Assembly: GCA_003647825.1 (NCBI GenBank) | Contig: QMNP01000023.1 | Coordinates: forward strand, 1 to 12,416 | Source: Candidatus Cloacimonadota bacterium | GTDB lineage: Bacteria > Cloacimonadota > Cloacimonadia > Cloacimonadales > TCS61 | Length of the DNA: 12,416 nt | Reading direction: 5' to 3' | Shown here: piece after piece, positions 1 to 7,709 of the stretch | Position numbering within the stretch: the stretch's first letter is position 1 | Layout of the letters: every line of letters starts with the position of its first letter | Position numbers and translations under genes: made by a program | The notes under the pieces: model-generated | Seen by the model: the letters and a program-made list of their open reading frames with translations, nothing else | Databases searched by the model: none | Told to the model about the DNA's origin: nothing

Positions 1-2390
1 GTATGAGCTGCTTTTATGGCTTGGAAACTCACTGTTATTAGAGCAATAGTTAAAGCAACTAAGCCAGAAATGAAATATGTAATTATTGATTGATCTACAG
101 CATAAGCGAAGTTTTGAAGCCATTTTGTAAGAGCCAGATATGCAAGCGGCCAGGCTATGATATTGGATAGAATCACCCAGAGAGAAAATTCTCTGGAAAG
201 AATGAAGACAATACTTTTTACAGAAGCTCCCATTACTTTGCGAATACTGATCTCTTTTGTCCGTTGCTCGGCAGTATAAGAAGCTAATCCAAATAAACCG
301 AGACATGCTATAAATATGCACAGGATCGAAAAATATGTAAAAACACGGCCTATCTTTTGTTCCGCTACATATTGCTCATTTAAACTATTATCTAAAAACG
401 TGTATTCAAAGGGAAAAGTGGGGCAGAACTCATGCCATTTATCTTCAATGTAATCTAAAGTCGATTCGATATCATCCTGACGAATTCTAAGACAAATGTT
501 GCGCTGAGGATCATTGGAGAGCATTATTAAAAGCGGATCTATCTGATTATGTAAAGAAGCATAATGAAAATCTTTTATTACTCCAATAACTTTTGTATTC
601 AGGTTAGCTGTTCCATCTAAATTCGCACCAAATCCAAGTTTCTTTCCAATCGGATCATCACCCCAGCCCAGTACTCTGGCGGCAGCTTCATTAATTAGAC
701 AAGATTCTTCAGCATCGGTTTGCAGATTTTCATCATAATTACGACCTTTTATGATCTTCATATCCATGGTTTCGAGGTAATCGTGATCTACAAATACAAA
801 GTTAATACCTTTTTCTTCCATTGTTCCATCATTGGTTTCAAAAAGATGAACAAGAATTCCGTGATTCTGACCAGGAACATTGGATGTAGTGCCAGAATTT
901 ATTATTTGGGGGTGTTTGTTCAATTCATCTTTGAAAGCTTGCAGGTTTCTAACTCCCGATGTATCTCGAATAGTTAAAACAACCACATTCTCATCATCAA
1001 ATCCTAAATCTTTATTTTTGAGGAAATTCAGCTGATGGATCACTGTTAATGTTCCAATTATCATTATGATGGAAATTGAGAACTGTAAAAGAACCAAGAT
1101 CTTTCTTAATGTTCCTTTATTTTTGCCAAGTTTTCCTTTCAATACTTCTACTGGAATAAATGAGGAGAGATAGAAAGCAGGATAACTTCCAGAGAAAAGT
1201 CCAACCAGAAATGTTATTATAAAAATTCCAATTACCAGATCGAGATTATCCACAAATCCAAAAGTCAATGCTCGGTCAGCTAACTCATTGAAAGTTGGTA
1301 GTATTAATTCTACTGCAACAAAAGCTAAGATCATCGCAATGAAAGCGATGAGAATGGACTCAAATAAGAATTGCCAGCGTAAGTACTGCTTCTGAGCTCC
1401 TACAACTTTACGAATTCCAACTTCTACTGACCTGCTGGCAGATTGTGAAGTTGCAAGGTTCATGTAGTTTATACATCCGATAAGAAGCAGAAAAAGAGCA
1501 ACAATGCCAAAGGTGTAAACATAGGTCATATTTCCTGTTGGCAGATCATAACCTACACGAGAAAATAAATGAACATCTGCCAGAGGCTGTACCATCAATT
1601 GAAAAGTTGCATTTATCTGGTCTCCCACTGGCTTTATATATTTTTCGTTGAACTCAGGATAGGCATTCAGTATATTTTGGATATTTCCATTTTCTGTTAG
1701 CATAATGTAAGAGTAAAATCCGATATTCCAAAATGCTCCACTATCCAGACTTTCATATCGTTCTGCACCAAAAAACTGTTTTACCGTTATCATAGAAGCA
1801 ATTGCTTCAAAACGTAAATGGATATTTTGCGGGACATCTTTAATAATACCGGTGATCGTAAAAATTAATCCGTTACCGGTTTCTATGGTTTCACCAATGG
1901 GATCAATTTCTCCAAATATCCTCTTGGCAAAACTTTCTGTTAATATCATTTCGTTGGGATCATTTAAAGCATCTTTTGGTGAACCAGAGATAAATTCATG
2001 CGTGAAAACATCTATAAGAGTGGAATCTGCAAAATATACATTTTCCTCGAAGATTTGTTTATCTTTATATTGGAAGAGATTATTGTCCATATCCATGAAG
2101 CGACAGAATTCTGCTATATCCTGAGGATTTTCCAGCTTCAAGGCAGGTGCCAAAGGAAAAGCTGTAGCAGCAAAAAGATCTTCAGATTCCTTTATGTTGA
2201 AATGAGATTCAAGACGATAGATCCTTTTGTAATTTTTGTGATACTTATCATAGGAAAGTTCATTCTGCACGAATAAAGCAATAAGTATTGTACAGGTTAG
2301 GCCGATTGCTAATCCCAGGATATTTATAATAGAATAGAATTTTTTATTAAGCAGATTTCTAAAAGCAACTTTAACAAAATTCTTGAACAT
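1..2390 (-). CDS. MacB/FtsX-type ABC transporter permease, 3' end cut by window edge
   Basis: Inner-membrane permease of a MacB-like ABC exporter. Hand translation of the minus strand stays open from the ATG at 2390 to base 1 (796 codons), without a frameshift. It begins MFKNFVKVAFRNLLNKK and has the FCB-type NILGLAIG first membrane segment (about residues 19-41). A large periplasmic MacB-PCD-like region follows, then membrane segments near 288-310, 344-368 and 384-406 with SVEVGIRKVVGA between them. Then come a fifth segment (432-454), a second periplasmic region and a second FtsX module (about 681-708, 727-754, 768-794) with TKEISIRKVMGA. It is therefore a doubled FtsX protein with about eight membrane spans. 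It ends at SFQAIKAAH, so by comparison with relatives only about a dozen residues are missing. The start is supported by AAGGAG about six bases upstream. It has no ATPase domain and would pair with the ATPase at 2524-3213. Substrate unknown. Confidence 0.93.
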   Translation of the reverse strand, partial: MFKNFVKVAFRNLLNKKFYSIINILGLAIGLTCTILIALFVQNELSYDKYHKNYKRIYRLESHFNIKESEDLFAATAFPLAPALKLENPQDIAEFCRFMDMDNNLFQYKDKQIFEENVYFADSTLIDVFTHEFISGSPKDALNDPNEMILTESFAKRIFGEIDPIGETIETGNGLIFTITGIIKDVPQNIHLRFEAIASMITVKQFFGAERYESLDSGAFWNIGFYSYIMLTENGNIQNILNAYPEFNEKYIKPVGDQINATFQLMVQPLADVHLFSRVGYDLPTGNMTYVYTFGIVALFLLLIGCINYMNLATSQSASRSVEVGIRKVVGAQKQYLRWQFLFESILIAFIAMILAFVAVELILPTFNELADRALTFGFVDNLDLVIGIFIITFLVGLFSGSYPAFYLSSFIPVEVLKGKLGKNKGTLRKILVLLQFSISIIMIIGTLTVIHQLNFLKNKDLGFDDENVVVLTIRDTSGVRNLQAFKDELNKHPQIINSGTTSNVPGQNHGILVHLFETNDGTMEEKGINFVFVDHDYLETMDMKIIKGRNYDENLQTDAEESCLINEAAARVLGWGDDPIGKKLGFGANLDGTANLNTKVIGVIKDFHYASLHNQIDPLLIMLSNDPQRNICLRIRQDDIESTLDYIEDKWHEFCPTFPFEYTFLDNSLNEQYVAEQKIGRVFTYFSILCIFIACLGLFGLASYTAEQRTKEISIRKVMGASVKSIVFILSREFSLWVILSNIIAWPLAYLALTKWLQNFAYAVDQSIITYFISGLVALTIALITVSFQAIKAAH

Positions 2391-2474
2391 ACTTTGCTCC
2401 TTAACTTATGAAATTCAGTTCGGATTTTGATTTATTTATCCAATAAAAAAACTGATTTTCTCCTTATAAAATTA

Positions 2475-2511
2475 CAAAAAAGCCGCAGGTTTATAAATGA
2501 ACCAACGGCTT
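2475..2511 (-). terminator. Intrinsic terminator between ATPase and permease genes
   Basis: Read on the minus strand, stem AAGCCG (2511-2506) pairs with CGGCTT (2485-2480). An inner GGTT/AACC stem is separated from it by a small internal loop, and the hairpin runs straight into TTTTTT (2480-2475). It lies just past the ATPase stop and before the permease start, so it should end or attenuate transcription of the adaptor-ATPase pair. No opposing T-run is seen on the plus strand. Confidence 0.75.
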
Positions 2512-2523
2512 AATATCACTATT

Positions 2524-3213
2524 TTAAAGGTGGAATTCTTTCTTGATGTTTTCTGTAACAATGTGGCCGTCGAACAACTGAATTACTCGATGAGCATATT
2601 CTGCATGAGAAGGTGAGTGTGTAACCATAACGATTGTTGTTCCTTCTTCATTCAGTTGTGTAAGAAGATCCATTACTTCTTCGCCATTGGCAGAATCAAG
2701 ATTACCGGTAGGCTCATCTGCAAGGATAAGTTTGGGTTTTGTTACAACTGCACGAGCAACTGCTACACGCTGCTGCTGACCACCAGAAAGCTGCTGTGGA
2801 AAGTGTTTCGCTCTGTGAGCGATCTTCATACGATCCAAAACTTCAGTTACTCTTTTCTTTCTTTCGGCAGAGCTCATTTTGATGTAAAGGAGTGGAAGTT
2901 CTACGTTTTCATAAACAGTGAGTTCATCGATCAGATTAAAGCTCTGGAAGATGAATCCAATGTTGGATTTTCTCATATTAGTGCGCATTCTCTCAGTGTA
3001 TTTAGAAACTTCTGTAGTGTTAAAATACAATTCACCTTTTGTGGGATTGTCCAGTAAGCCAACCAGGTTTAATAGTGTAGATTTTCCACAACCGGATGGT
3101 CCCATAATAGCTACGAATTCGCCTTTTGCTACTTCTACGTTCACGTTGTTAAGTGCTGTTGTTTCTACTTCATCAGTTCTGTAGATTTTAGTCAAATCAA
3201 CTGTCTTAATCAT
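2524..3213 (-). CDS. MacB/LolD-type ABC transporter ATPase
   Basis: Cytoplasmic ATP-hydrolysing subunit (229 residues, normal full length for the LolD/MacB-ATPase family) that powers an FtsX-type permease. All landmarks are intact: Walker A GPSGCGKST at 38-46, Q-loop glutamine Q90 (FIFQSFNL), signature LSGGQQQ at 142-148, Walker B LILADEP at 162-168 with catalytic E167, D-loop NLDS, and switch histidine H199 (VTHS). The ATG at 3213 has GGAGG five bases upstream. The adaptor gene lies 137 bases upstream on the same strand, and the probable partner permease starts 133 bases downstream beyond a terminator. The 137-base gap (3214-3350) is purine-rich on the minus strand and holds only a weak GTGC/GCAC hairpin at 3273-3283. 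Function as an exporter ATPase is secure; the cargo is not evident. Confidence 0.97.
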   Translation of the reverse strand: MIKTVDLTKIYRTDEVETTALNNVNVEVAKGEFVAIMGPSGCGKSTLLNLVGLLDNPTKGELYFNTTEVSKYTERMRTNMRKSNIGFIFQSFNLIDELTVYENVELPLLYIKMSSAERKKRVTEVLDRMKIAHRAKHFPQQLSGGQQQRVAVARAVVTKPKLILADEPTGNLDSANGEEVMDLLTQLNEEGTTIVMVTHSPSHAEYAHRVIQLFDGHIVTENIKKEFHL

Positions 3214-3350
3214 TTTTCCTCCATGGTTATTTTAAATATTTTCTCAATTTCATTTCGAAAACTTTGGGCTTAGTGCACAGCACAAAGTGATACAACTTAT
3301 CTCTGAGCTACTTTTTTGCTCTCTGCTCATTTCCCTTTGCTCTTCCTGCT

Positions 3351-4601
3351 TTACTTCAGTATCAATTTTTCGGCTCTGCCAAAGTTGTCGTAGCTGGAAA
3401 TAACTACTTTTTCTCCCGGCTCAAGACCTTCTAATAATTCATAATATCTGGGATTCATTCTACCCAATCTTATATCGCGTTTCACAGCGAATTTCTCAGT
3501 TGGATCTACTACAAAAATATATTGACCACCTGTACTTTGATAGAAGGCTCCTCTTGGAACAAGTAAAGCCATTTGAGATTCACCTAATTCCAGTTTTACT
3601 CTGAAAGTTTGACCTGTTCTTATACGTTCGGGTAAATCTTCAATAAATACAAGATCTACACCAAATCGTCCATTTCTTACTTCCGGATAGATCTTCTTAA
3701 CTTTAAGCCCGTAAGTTGTACCTGTAAAGTCGAATTCACCAGTTAGACTGGCATTAACACGTGAGATGTAATGTTCATCAATTTCCAGTCTTATTTTAAA
3801 CTCATCCAGAACATGGATCTGACCAAGTCGCTGTCCGGTTCCAATAGCTTCGCCAATTTCTGCATTCACTGAAACCAGTAATCCACTTACAGGAGCTTTC
3901 ACATTTAGATTTTCCAGCTTTTGACGTACAAATTCTAAATTCATTTCCATTTGATCTACTGAATTTTCCAGTTGAGCAACCTGGATCTCGCGGAAAAGTG
4001 AATCTGCTTTTTGATTTTCTATAACCAGTTCACGGGTTTCAACTAAATAATCGTGTCTATCCTTTATCTCTTCAAAATCTTTATCGGATATGTATCCTTT
4101 TTCGAAAAGCTCTTTACTGTTTTCAAAATCTCTTTTCTGGATGCTGATCTGGTAATCCAGATCAAGTAATTGTCTTTTTAAACTTAATTTGTTTTGTTCC
4201 ATTGAAAGACGTGTATTTCGAAGATTGTTCATCTGCTCTGCCAGATTTGCTTCTCTGTTCATTATGTCAAGATGCAGGTTTGTATTGCTTAAACGAAGGA
4301 TAACATCATCTTTTTGAACCATTGTTCCTTCTTCTATTACCAGTTCTTCCACTCTACCTCCCTCTATTGCGTCTAGAAAGATTGTACTGATAGGTTCAAC
4401 GGTTCCTGTTTGCGTTATATAGTCCTGAAAATAATCTTCTTTAACTTCTTCAATTGATATTCTCTCTTTTTGAACATTGAATTTTGATGTGTGGTCTCCC
4501 CAAATTAAATTATATAATATTAGGAAGACAAAAATACTTCCCACTGAAATCCAGACGATTTTCTTAGTCGTCCATTTTTTCTTCTCAATAATTCTATCCA
4601 T
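3351..4601 (-). CDS. HlyD/MacA-family periplasmic adaptor (membrane fusion protein)
   Basis: Periplasmic adaptor linking an inner-membrane ABC exporter to an outer-membrane channel (416 residues). It has a short basic N-terminus, one membrane anchor (about 15-34) and a first half-lipoyl segment near 66-110 (TGTVEPISTIFLDAIEGG, then GTMVQKDDVILRL). A long heptad-rich alpha-hairpin spans about 113-232, and the second half-lipoyl strand holds VKAPVSGLLVSV (234-245). A beta-barrel (about 268-340) and a membrane-proximal domain ending RAEKLILK follow. This is the classic MacA/HlyD order and length. The ATG at 4601 has AAGGAG six bases upstream and sits just downstream of a sigma-54 promoter. It is the first gene of the exporter operon; no TolC-like outer-membrane gene is present in the window. 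The anchor is a membrane helix rather than a lipobox, which is common in the family. Confidence 0.95.
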   Translation of the reverse strand: MDRIIEKKKWTTKKIVWISVGSIFVFLILYNLIWGDHTSKFNVQKERISIEEVKEDYFQDYITQTGTVEPISTIFLDAIEGGRVEELVIEEGTMVQKDDVILRLSNTNLHLDIMNREANLAEQMNNLRNTRLSMEQNKLSLKRQLLDLDYQISIQKRDFENSKELFEKGYISDKDFEEIKDRHDYLVETRELVIENQKADSLFREIQVAQLENSVDQMEMNLEFVRQKLENLNVKAPVSGLLVSVNAEIGEAIGTGQRLGQIHVLDEFKIRLEIDEHYISRVNASLTGEFDFTGTTYGLKVKKIYPEVRNGRFGVDLVFIEDLPERIRTGQTFRVKLELGESQMALLVPRGAFYQSTGGQYIFVVDPTEKFAVKRDIRLGRMNPRYYELLEGLEPGEKVVISSYDNFGRAEKLILK

Positions 4602-4628
4602 CTACATCTCCTTTTAATTTCACAGGAG

Positions 4629-4668
4629 ATAATTGCAAGTAGTGTGCCAAACACTTAACTGCAATTAT
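4629..4668. repeat. Imperfect 40-base inverted repeat enclosing the sigma-54 promoter
   Basis: ATAATTGCA at 4629-4637 is the exact reverse complement of TGCAATTAT at 4660-4668. The inner flanks (AGTAGTGT against the complement of ACACTTAAC) continue the symmetry imperfectly towards a centre at about 4646-4650. The -24/-12 elements sit inside the repeat. It may be an operator for a second regulator, a cruciform-prone site or chance symmetry in AT-rich DNA; function is not shown. Confidence 0.5.
4635..4649 (-). promoter_or_regulatory. Sigma-54 (-24/-12) promoter of the exporter operon
   Basis: The minus strand reads TGGCACACTACTTGC, an exact match to TGGCAC-N5-TTGC (-24 GG in 4649-4644, -12 GC in 4638-4635). 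Transcription would start near 4623, leaving a short leader that contains the AAGGAG ribosome site before the ATG at 4601. A sigma-54-dependent activator gene lies immediately on the other side. The match and context together make this a strong call, although the base after GCAC is A rather than the usual G. Confidence 0.88.
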
Positions 4669-4690
4669 AATAAGGGGAAGGGAGTTAAGT
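4653..4690. repeat. Inverted repeat ACTTAACT / AGTTAAGT upstream of the -24 element
   Basis: A perfect 8-base inverted pair, ACTTAACT (4653-4660) and AGTTAAGT (4683-4690), is separated by 22 bases, so half-site centres are 30 bases (about three helical turns) apart. It begins four bases upstream of the -24 element. It could be a pair of half-sites for a DNA-binding regulator. The left arm also belongs to the 4629-4668 symmetry. Confidence 0.45.
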
Positions 4691-4710
4691 AAGATATTAT
4701 GCAAGATCAT

Positions 4711-4746
4711 TCATGTACGTATTTGAACCACATTGTGTACGCAATC
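4711..4746. promoter_or_regulatory. Tandem candidate activator-binding sites (UAS) for the sigma-54 regulator
   Basis: Two related near-palindromes share the core TGTACG: CATGTACGTATTTG (4712-4725, centre TACGTA) and TTGTGTACGCAA (4733-4744, symmetric apart from one base pair). Their GTACG cores start at 4715 and 4737, 22 bases or two helical turns apart. The preceding bases CATT are also repeated. They lie about 65-95 bases upstream of the -24 element, the usual position for NtrC-type enhancer sites, and both are candidates for the Fis-type HTH of the adjacent regulator. Confidence 0.55.
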
Positions 4747-4759
4747 GGACAGTTTTTCA

Positions 4760-4788
4760 TTGACTTATTATATCTGGAATAATTATTT
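4760..4788 (+). promoter_or_regulatory. Possible housekeeping promoter of the regulator-kinase operon
   Basis: TTGACT (4760-4765) followed after 17 bases by TTATTT (4783-4788) resembles a -35/-10 pair about 50 bases before the regulator start. The -10 match is weak and promoter consensus in this lineage is uncertain, so this is only a candidate. No sigma-54 element is seen on the plus strand here. Confidence 0.3.
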
Positions 4789-4839
4789 ATACCTGTGTTT
4801 TAAAGAGATATATTTATTAGCGGATTTTCGAGGAGAAAA

Positions 4840-6216
4840 ATGGAAAAGAAAATTGGAAAAATCTTAGCAGTTGATGACAATGAAGATATATTATTCAGTA
4901 TAAAATTACTGTTGAAACCTTATGCCGAACTTGTACATACTGAGCTGAATCCTGAACGAATTCCTGAGCTAATGCAAAATGAGGAATATGATGTAATTCT
5001 GCTGGATATGAATTTTACCAAGGATATGATCGGAGGACAGGAAGGATTTTACTGGTTAGAAAAAATATTAGAGATTGATTCTTCTGCTGTGGTAATATTC
5101 ATTACAGCCTACGGTGATGTAGAAAGAGCTGTGAAAGCTATTAAAGCTGGTGCTGTAGATTTTGTATTGAAACCATGGCAAAATGAGAAGTTAATAGCCA
5201 CGCTTTCATCTGCTATGAAGTTAAGAGGTTCTCTGGTAGAAGCAGATAAATTACGATTAAAACAAAAGGAACTAAGTAAGAAACTTGATCAGCCTTTTCA
5301 TGACTTTATCGGTGATTCTGCTGAAATGCATAAAGTATATAGCACAATTCACAAAGTAGCTTCTACCGATGCCAGCATTTTGATCCTGGGAGAGAATGGA
5401 ACGGGAAAAGAACTGGTTGCCAGGGCATTGCATCGAAATTCGACCCGTCGTAAGGAAATTTTCCTCAGCGTTGATCTGGGTGCCATTAGTGAAACACTAT
5501 TCGAAAGCGAATTATTTGGTCATGTGAGAGGAGCTTTTACAGATGCAAAGAAAGATAAACCTGGCCGTTTTGAAGTAGCATCTGGCGGTACACTATTCCT
5601 GGATGAGATCGGTAACTTATCATTACCGTTACAATCTAAATTACTCACAGTAATCGAAAAGCGACAAGTAATTAGAGTTGGCTCGAATAGATCAAAACCT
5701 GTAGATGTTCGCTTAGTCTGTGCTACTAATATGCCGATCTATCAGATGGCAAAAGATGGAAATTTCCGCCAGGACCTGTTGTACAGAATTAATACTGTGG
5801 AAATCAGTTTACCACCATTAAGAGATAGGGTAGAAGATATACCAATACTAGCAGATCATTTCCTGGAATCTTTTGTACAGAAATACAAGAAAAATATTCG
5901 TGGTATTAGCTCACCGGCTCTAAAAAAATTACGGCAGTATAACTGGCCCGGCAATGTAAGAGAACTGCAGCATGCTCTAGAGAGAGCGGTTATTTTAAGT
6001 GATTCAAAAGTACTGCAAACTTCAGATTTTATGCTGCAAACACCGCATACTGTAACTGATGATAGCGGATTTGGCTCTTACAATATTGAGGATGTAGAGC
6101 GTGATGTGATCCAAAGAGCTTTAAGAAAAAATAATGGTAATATCAGCCAGGCAGCCAAAGAGTTGGGGTTAACCAGAGCATCATTGTATAGAAGACTGGA
6201 AAAATACGGATTATAA
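4840..6216 (+). CDS. NtrC-family sigma-54-dependent response regulator
   Basis: Cytoplasmic two-component regulator (458 residues) that, when phosphorylated, should remodel sigma-54 polymerase using ATP. The N-terminal receiver domain (about 5-125) has D12/D13, phospho-acceptor D56 (VILLDMNF), T89 and K111. The AAA+ domain (about 154-390) has Walker A GENGTGK (184-190), Walker B TLFLDE (251-256) and candidate arginine fingers in NFRQDLLYRIN (308-318). A Fis-type helix-turn-helix (about 433-458) ends the protein with GNISQAAKELGLTRASLYRR. The sigma-54 contact loop reads GAFTDA (231-236) instead of GAFTGA. The ATG at 4840 follows GAGGAG by four bases. The kinase gene begins 14 bases downstream, so they are co-transcribed. 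The divergent sigma-54 promoter of the exporter is the obvious target. Confidence 0.97.
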   Translation: MEKKIGKILAVDDNEDILFSIKLLLKPYAELVHTELNPERIPELMQNEEYDVILLDMNFTKDMIGGQEGFYWLEKILEIDSSAVVIFITAYGDVERAVKAIKAGAVDFVLKPWQNEKLIATLSSAMKLRGSLVEADKLRLKQKELSKKLDQPFHDFIGDSAEMHKVYSTIHKVASTDASILILGENGTGKELVARALHRNSTRRKEIFLSVDLGAISETLFESELFGHVRGAFTDAKKDKPGRFEVASGGTLFLDEIGNLSLPLQSKLLTVIEKRQVIRVGSNRSKPVDVRLVCATNMPIYQMAKDGNFRQDLLYRINTVEISLPPLRDRVEDIPILADHFLESFVQKYKKNIRGISSPALKKLRQYNWPGNVRELQHALERAVILSDSKVLQTSDFMLQTPHTVTDDSGFGSYNIEDVERDVIQRALRKNNGNISQAAKELGLTRASLYRRLEKYGL

Positions 6217-6230
6217 ACAACAGGTAATGT

Positions 6231-7586
6231 ATGATCTATAAAAACTTTAAGCTTCACATAATCTTAAGAATATTGCTAATCACTTTAAATGTACTGCTGA
6301 TCTTTGCTGCAATATACAATATGCACTTCAATGTTACCCCGATTTTGCTTTCTTTGCTATTGATCTTTCAGATTACCAGTCTTATCAAATATGTGCAGAA
6401 AACAAACCATTACCTCACGAATTTTCTAGAGTCAATTCGTTACTCCGATTTTTCCAGAAGCTTTAGAATAGAGGGTTTAGGCTCTGCCTACGATGAGCTT
6501 AAAGAAGCTTTTAATGATGTGATCGAAGACTTCCAGAAGATACGCTCTGAAAAAGAAGAGCATTACTATTATCTGCAAAATGTAATTCAACATATTGGAA
6601 TAAGCCTTATTGCCTTTCAAAAAGATGGTACTGTGGAAATGATAAACAACAGTGCGAAAAAGCTATTCCAATTAAGTAAATTGCGAAATGTACACGAATT
6701 GGAAGACTACAGTAACGAACTTGTAACGAAACTTCTAAACATGAAATCAGGAGAACGAACGTTGGTTCAGGTTATGGATAATGACGTGATGCTGCAGCTG
6801 GTGGTTTATGCAACAGAATTCAAGTTACGAACCCGCAGTATCATTCTAGTTTCCATTCAGAATATCCAATCGGAATTAGAAGAACAGGAAATGGACGCCT
6901 GGCAAAAACTTATTCGCGTGCTTACCCATGAGATCATGAACTCAATTACACCAATTGCGTCCTTATCCTCTACAATAAATGAACTGCTGAAAGATATAGA
7001 TACAACTGACAATATACCTCAGGAAATTGATGATGAAACTGTGGATGATATTCGAAATTCTTTAAAAACGATCAACAAAAGAAGTACCGGGCTTATTCAC
7101 TTCGTAGAATCATACCGTAATCTTACCCGTATTCCCAAGCCAAAATTTAAAATTGTGGAAGTTGGTGAAATCTTCAAGAATATTCACTTGCTTTTGGAAG
7201 AAGAGATCAATAAAAGCGGTATTATCTGCGAAATGAATATTAATCCTTCTACTTTGGAGTTAACTGCAGATGAAGAATTGATCGAACAAGTTTTGATCAA
7301 TTTAATAAAAAATGCAATCCATTCGTTAAGTGATATCCCAGGCGGTAAGATCATTCTTCAGGCTTACCTGGATCGACGCGGCAAAATTGCTGTTCAGGTT
7401 ATTGATAATGGTCCGGGAATTCTCAAAGATGTAATTGATAAGATCTTTGTTCCATTTTTTACAACTAAACCGGAAGGATCGGGAATTGGACTTAGCCTTT
7501 CCAGACAGATCATGAGAATGCATGGCGGTACACTTACTGCTAATTCCGAGCCGAATAAAGAAACGATTTTTACTTTGAAATTTTAA
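6231..7586 (+). CDS. NtrB-like membrane-anchored PAS sensor histidine kinase
   Basis: Sensor kinase partner of the preceding regulator (451 residues). Two membrane segments (about 8-30 and 35-55) are joined by only a few residues, so there is almost no periplasmic sensor. A linker and a PAS-like domain (about 113-210, with HIGISLIAFQKDGTVEMINN) follow. The dimerisation/phospho-acceptor region has H233 in LTHEIMNSITPI. The ATPase domain has the N box around N357 and N361 (LINLIKNA), G1 DNGPG (392-396), F box FVPFFTTK (406-413) and G2 GSGIGL (416-421). The HEIMNS H-box is typical of kinases paired with NtrC-type regulators in FCB bacteria. The signal is probably membrane-borne or cytoplasmic, by inference from the topology. 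The ribosome site is weak (CAGG); an ATG four bases earlier hits a stop at once, so 6231 is the best start. Confidence 0.95.
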   Translation: MIYKNFKLHIILRILLITLNVLLIFAAIYNMHFNVTPILLSLLLIFQITSLIKYVQKTNHYLTNFLESIRYSDFSRSFRIEGLGSAYDELKEAFNDVIEDFQKIRSEKEEHYYYLQNVIQHIGISLIAFQKDGTVEMINNSAKKLFQLSKLRNVHELEDYSNELVTKLLNMKSGERTLVQVMDNDVMLQLVVYATEFKLRTRSIILVSIQNIQSELEEQEMDAWQKLIRVLTHEIMNSITPIASLSSTINELLKDIDTTDNIPQEIDDETVDDIRNSLKTINKRSTGLIHFVESYRNLTRIPKPKFKIVEVGEIFKNIHLLLEEEINKSGIICEMNINPSTLELTADEELIEQVLINLIKNAIHSLSDIPGGKIILQAYLDRRGKIAVQVIDNGPGILKDVIDKIFVPFFTTKPEGSGIGLSLSRQIMRMHGGTLTANSEPNKETIFTLKF

Positions 7587-7619
7587 TTTTGCAAGATGTC
7601 TAAGCGCTTTCTCATTAAG

Positions 7620-7668
7620 AAGTTTGCCAGTCTGGTCGAAGTAAGGACGATGGCTGATCTTTGTGACC
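7620..7668 (+). repeat. Dispersed repeat, copy 1 (matches 12334-12382 on the opposite strand)
   Basis: This 49-base stretch, starting AAGTTTGCCAGTCTGGTCG, aligns without gaps to the reverse complement of 12334-12382 at 37 of 49 positions. Reading the complementary frame of each gives related peptides (ISHRPYFDQTGKLLN and TSLRLYYDLTGKLGN). That could be leftover coding sequence or simply the repeat's composition. It lies just past the kinase stop and is the main content of the left half of the 285-base gap 7587-7871. Confidence 0.65.
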
Positions 7669-7709
7669 CCTGTATAGACCAACATAGATGATGTTAATGT
7701 TGATTTTTG

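Noticed and set aside
720..2276. Plus-strand open frames across the permease gene
   Set aside because: The opposite strand is one uninterrupted permease frame with family motifs. These small frames lack ribosome sites and recognisable content.
2617..3184. Plus-strand open frames across the ATPase gene
   Set aside because: They are antisense to a fully conserved ABC ATPase with all motifs intact.
3273..3283. GTGC/GCAC hairpin between adaptor and ATPase genes
   Set aside because: A four-base stem without a T-run is too weak to call a regulatory element.
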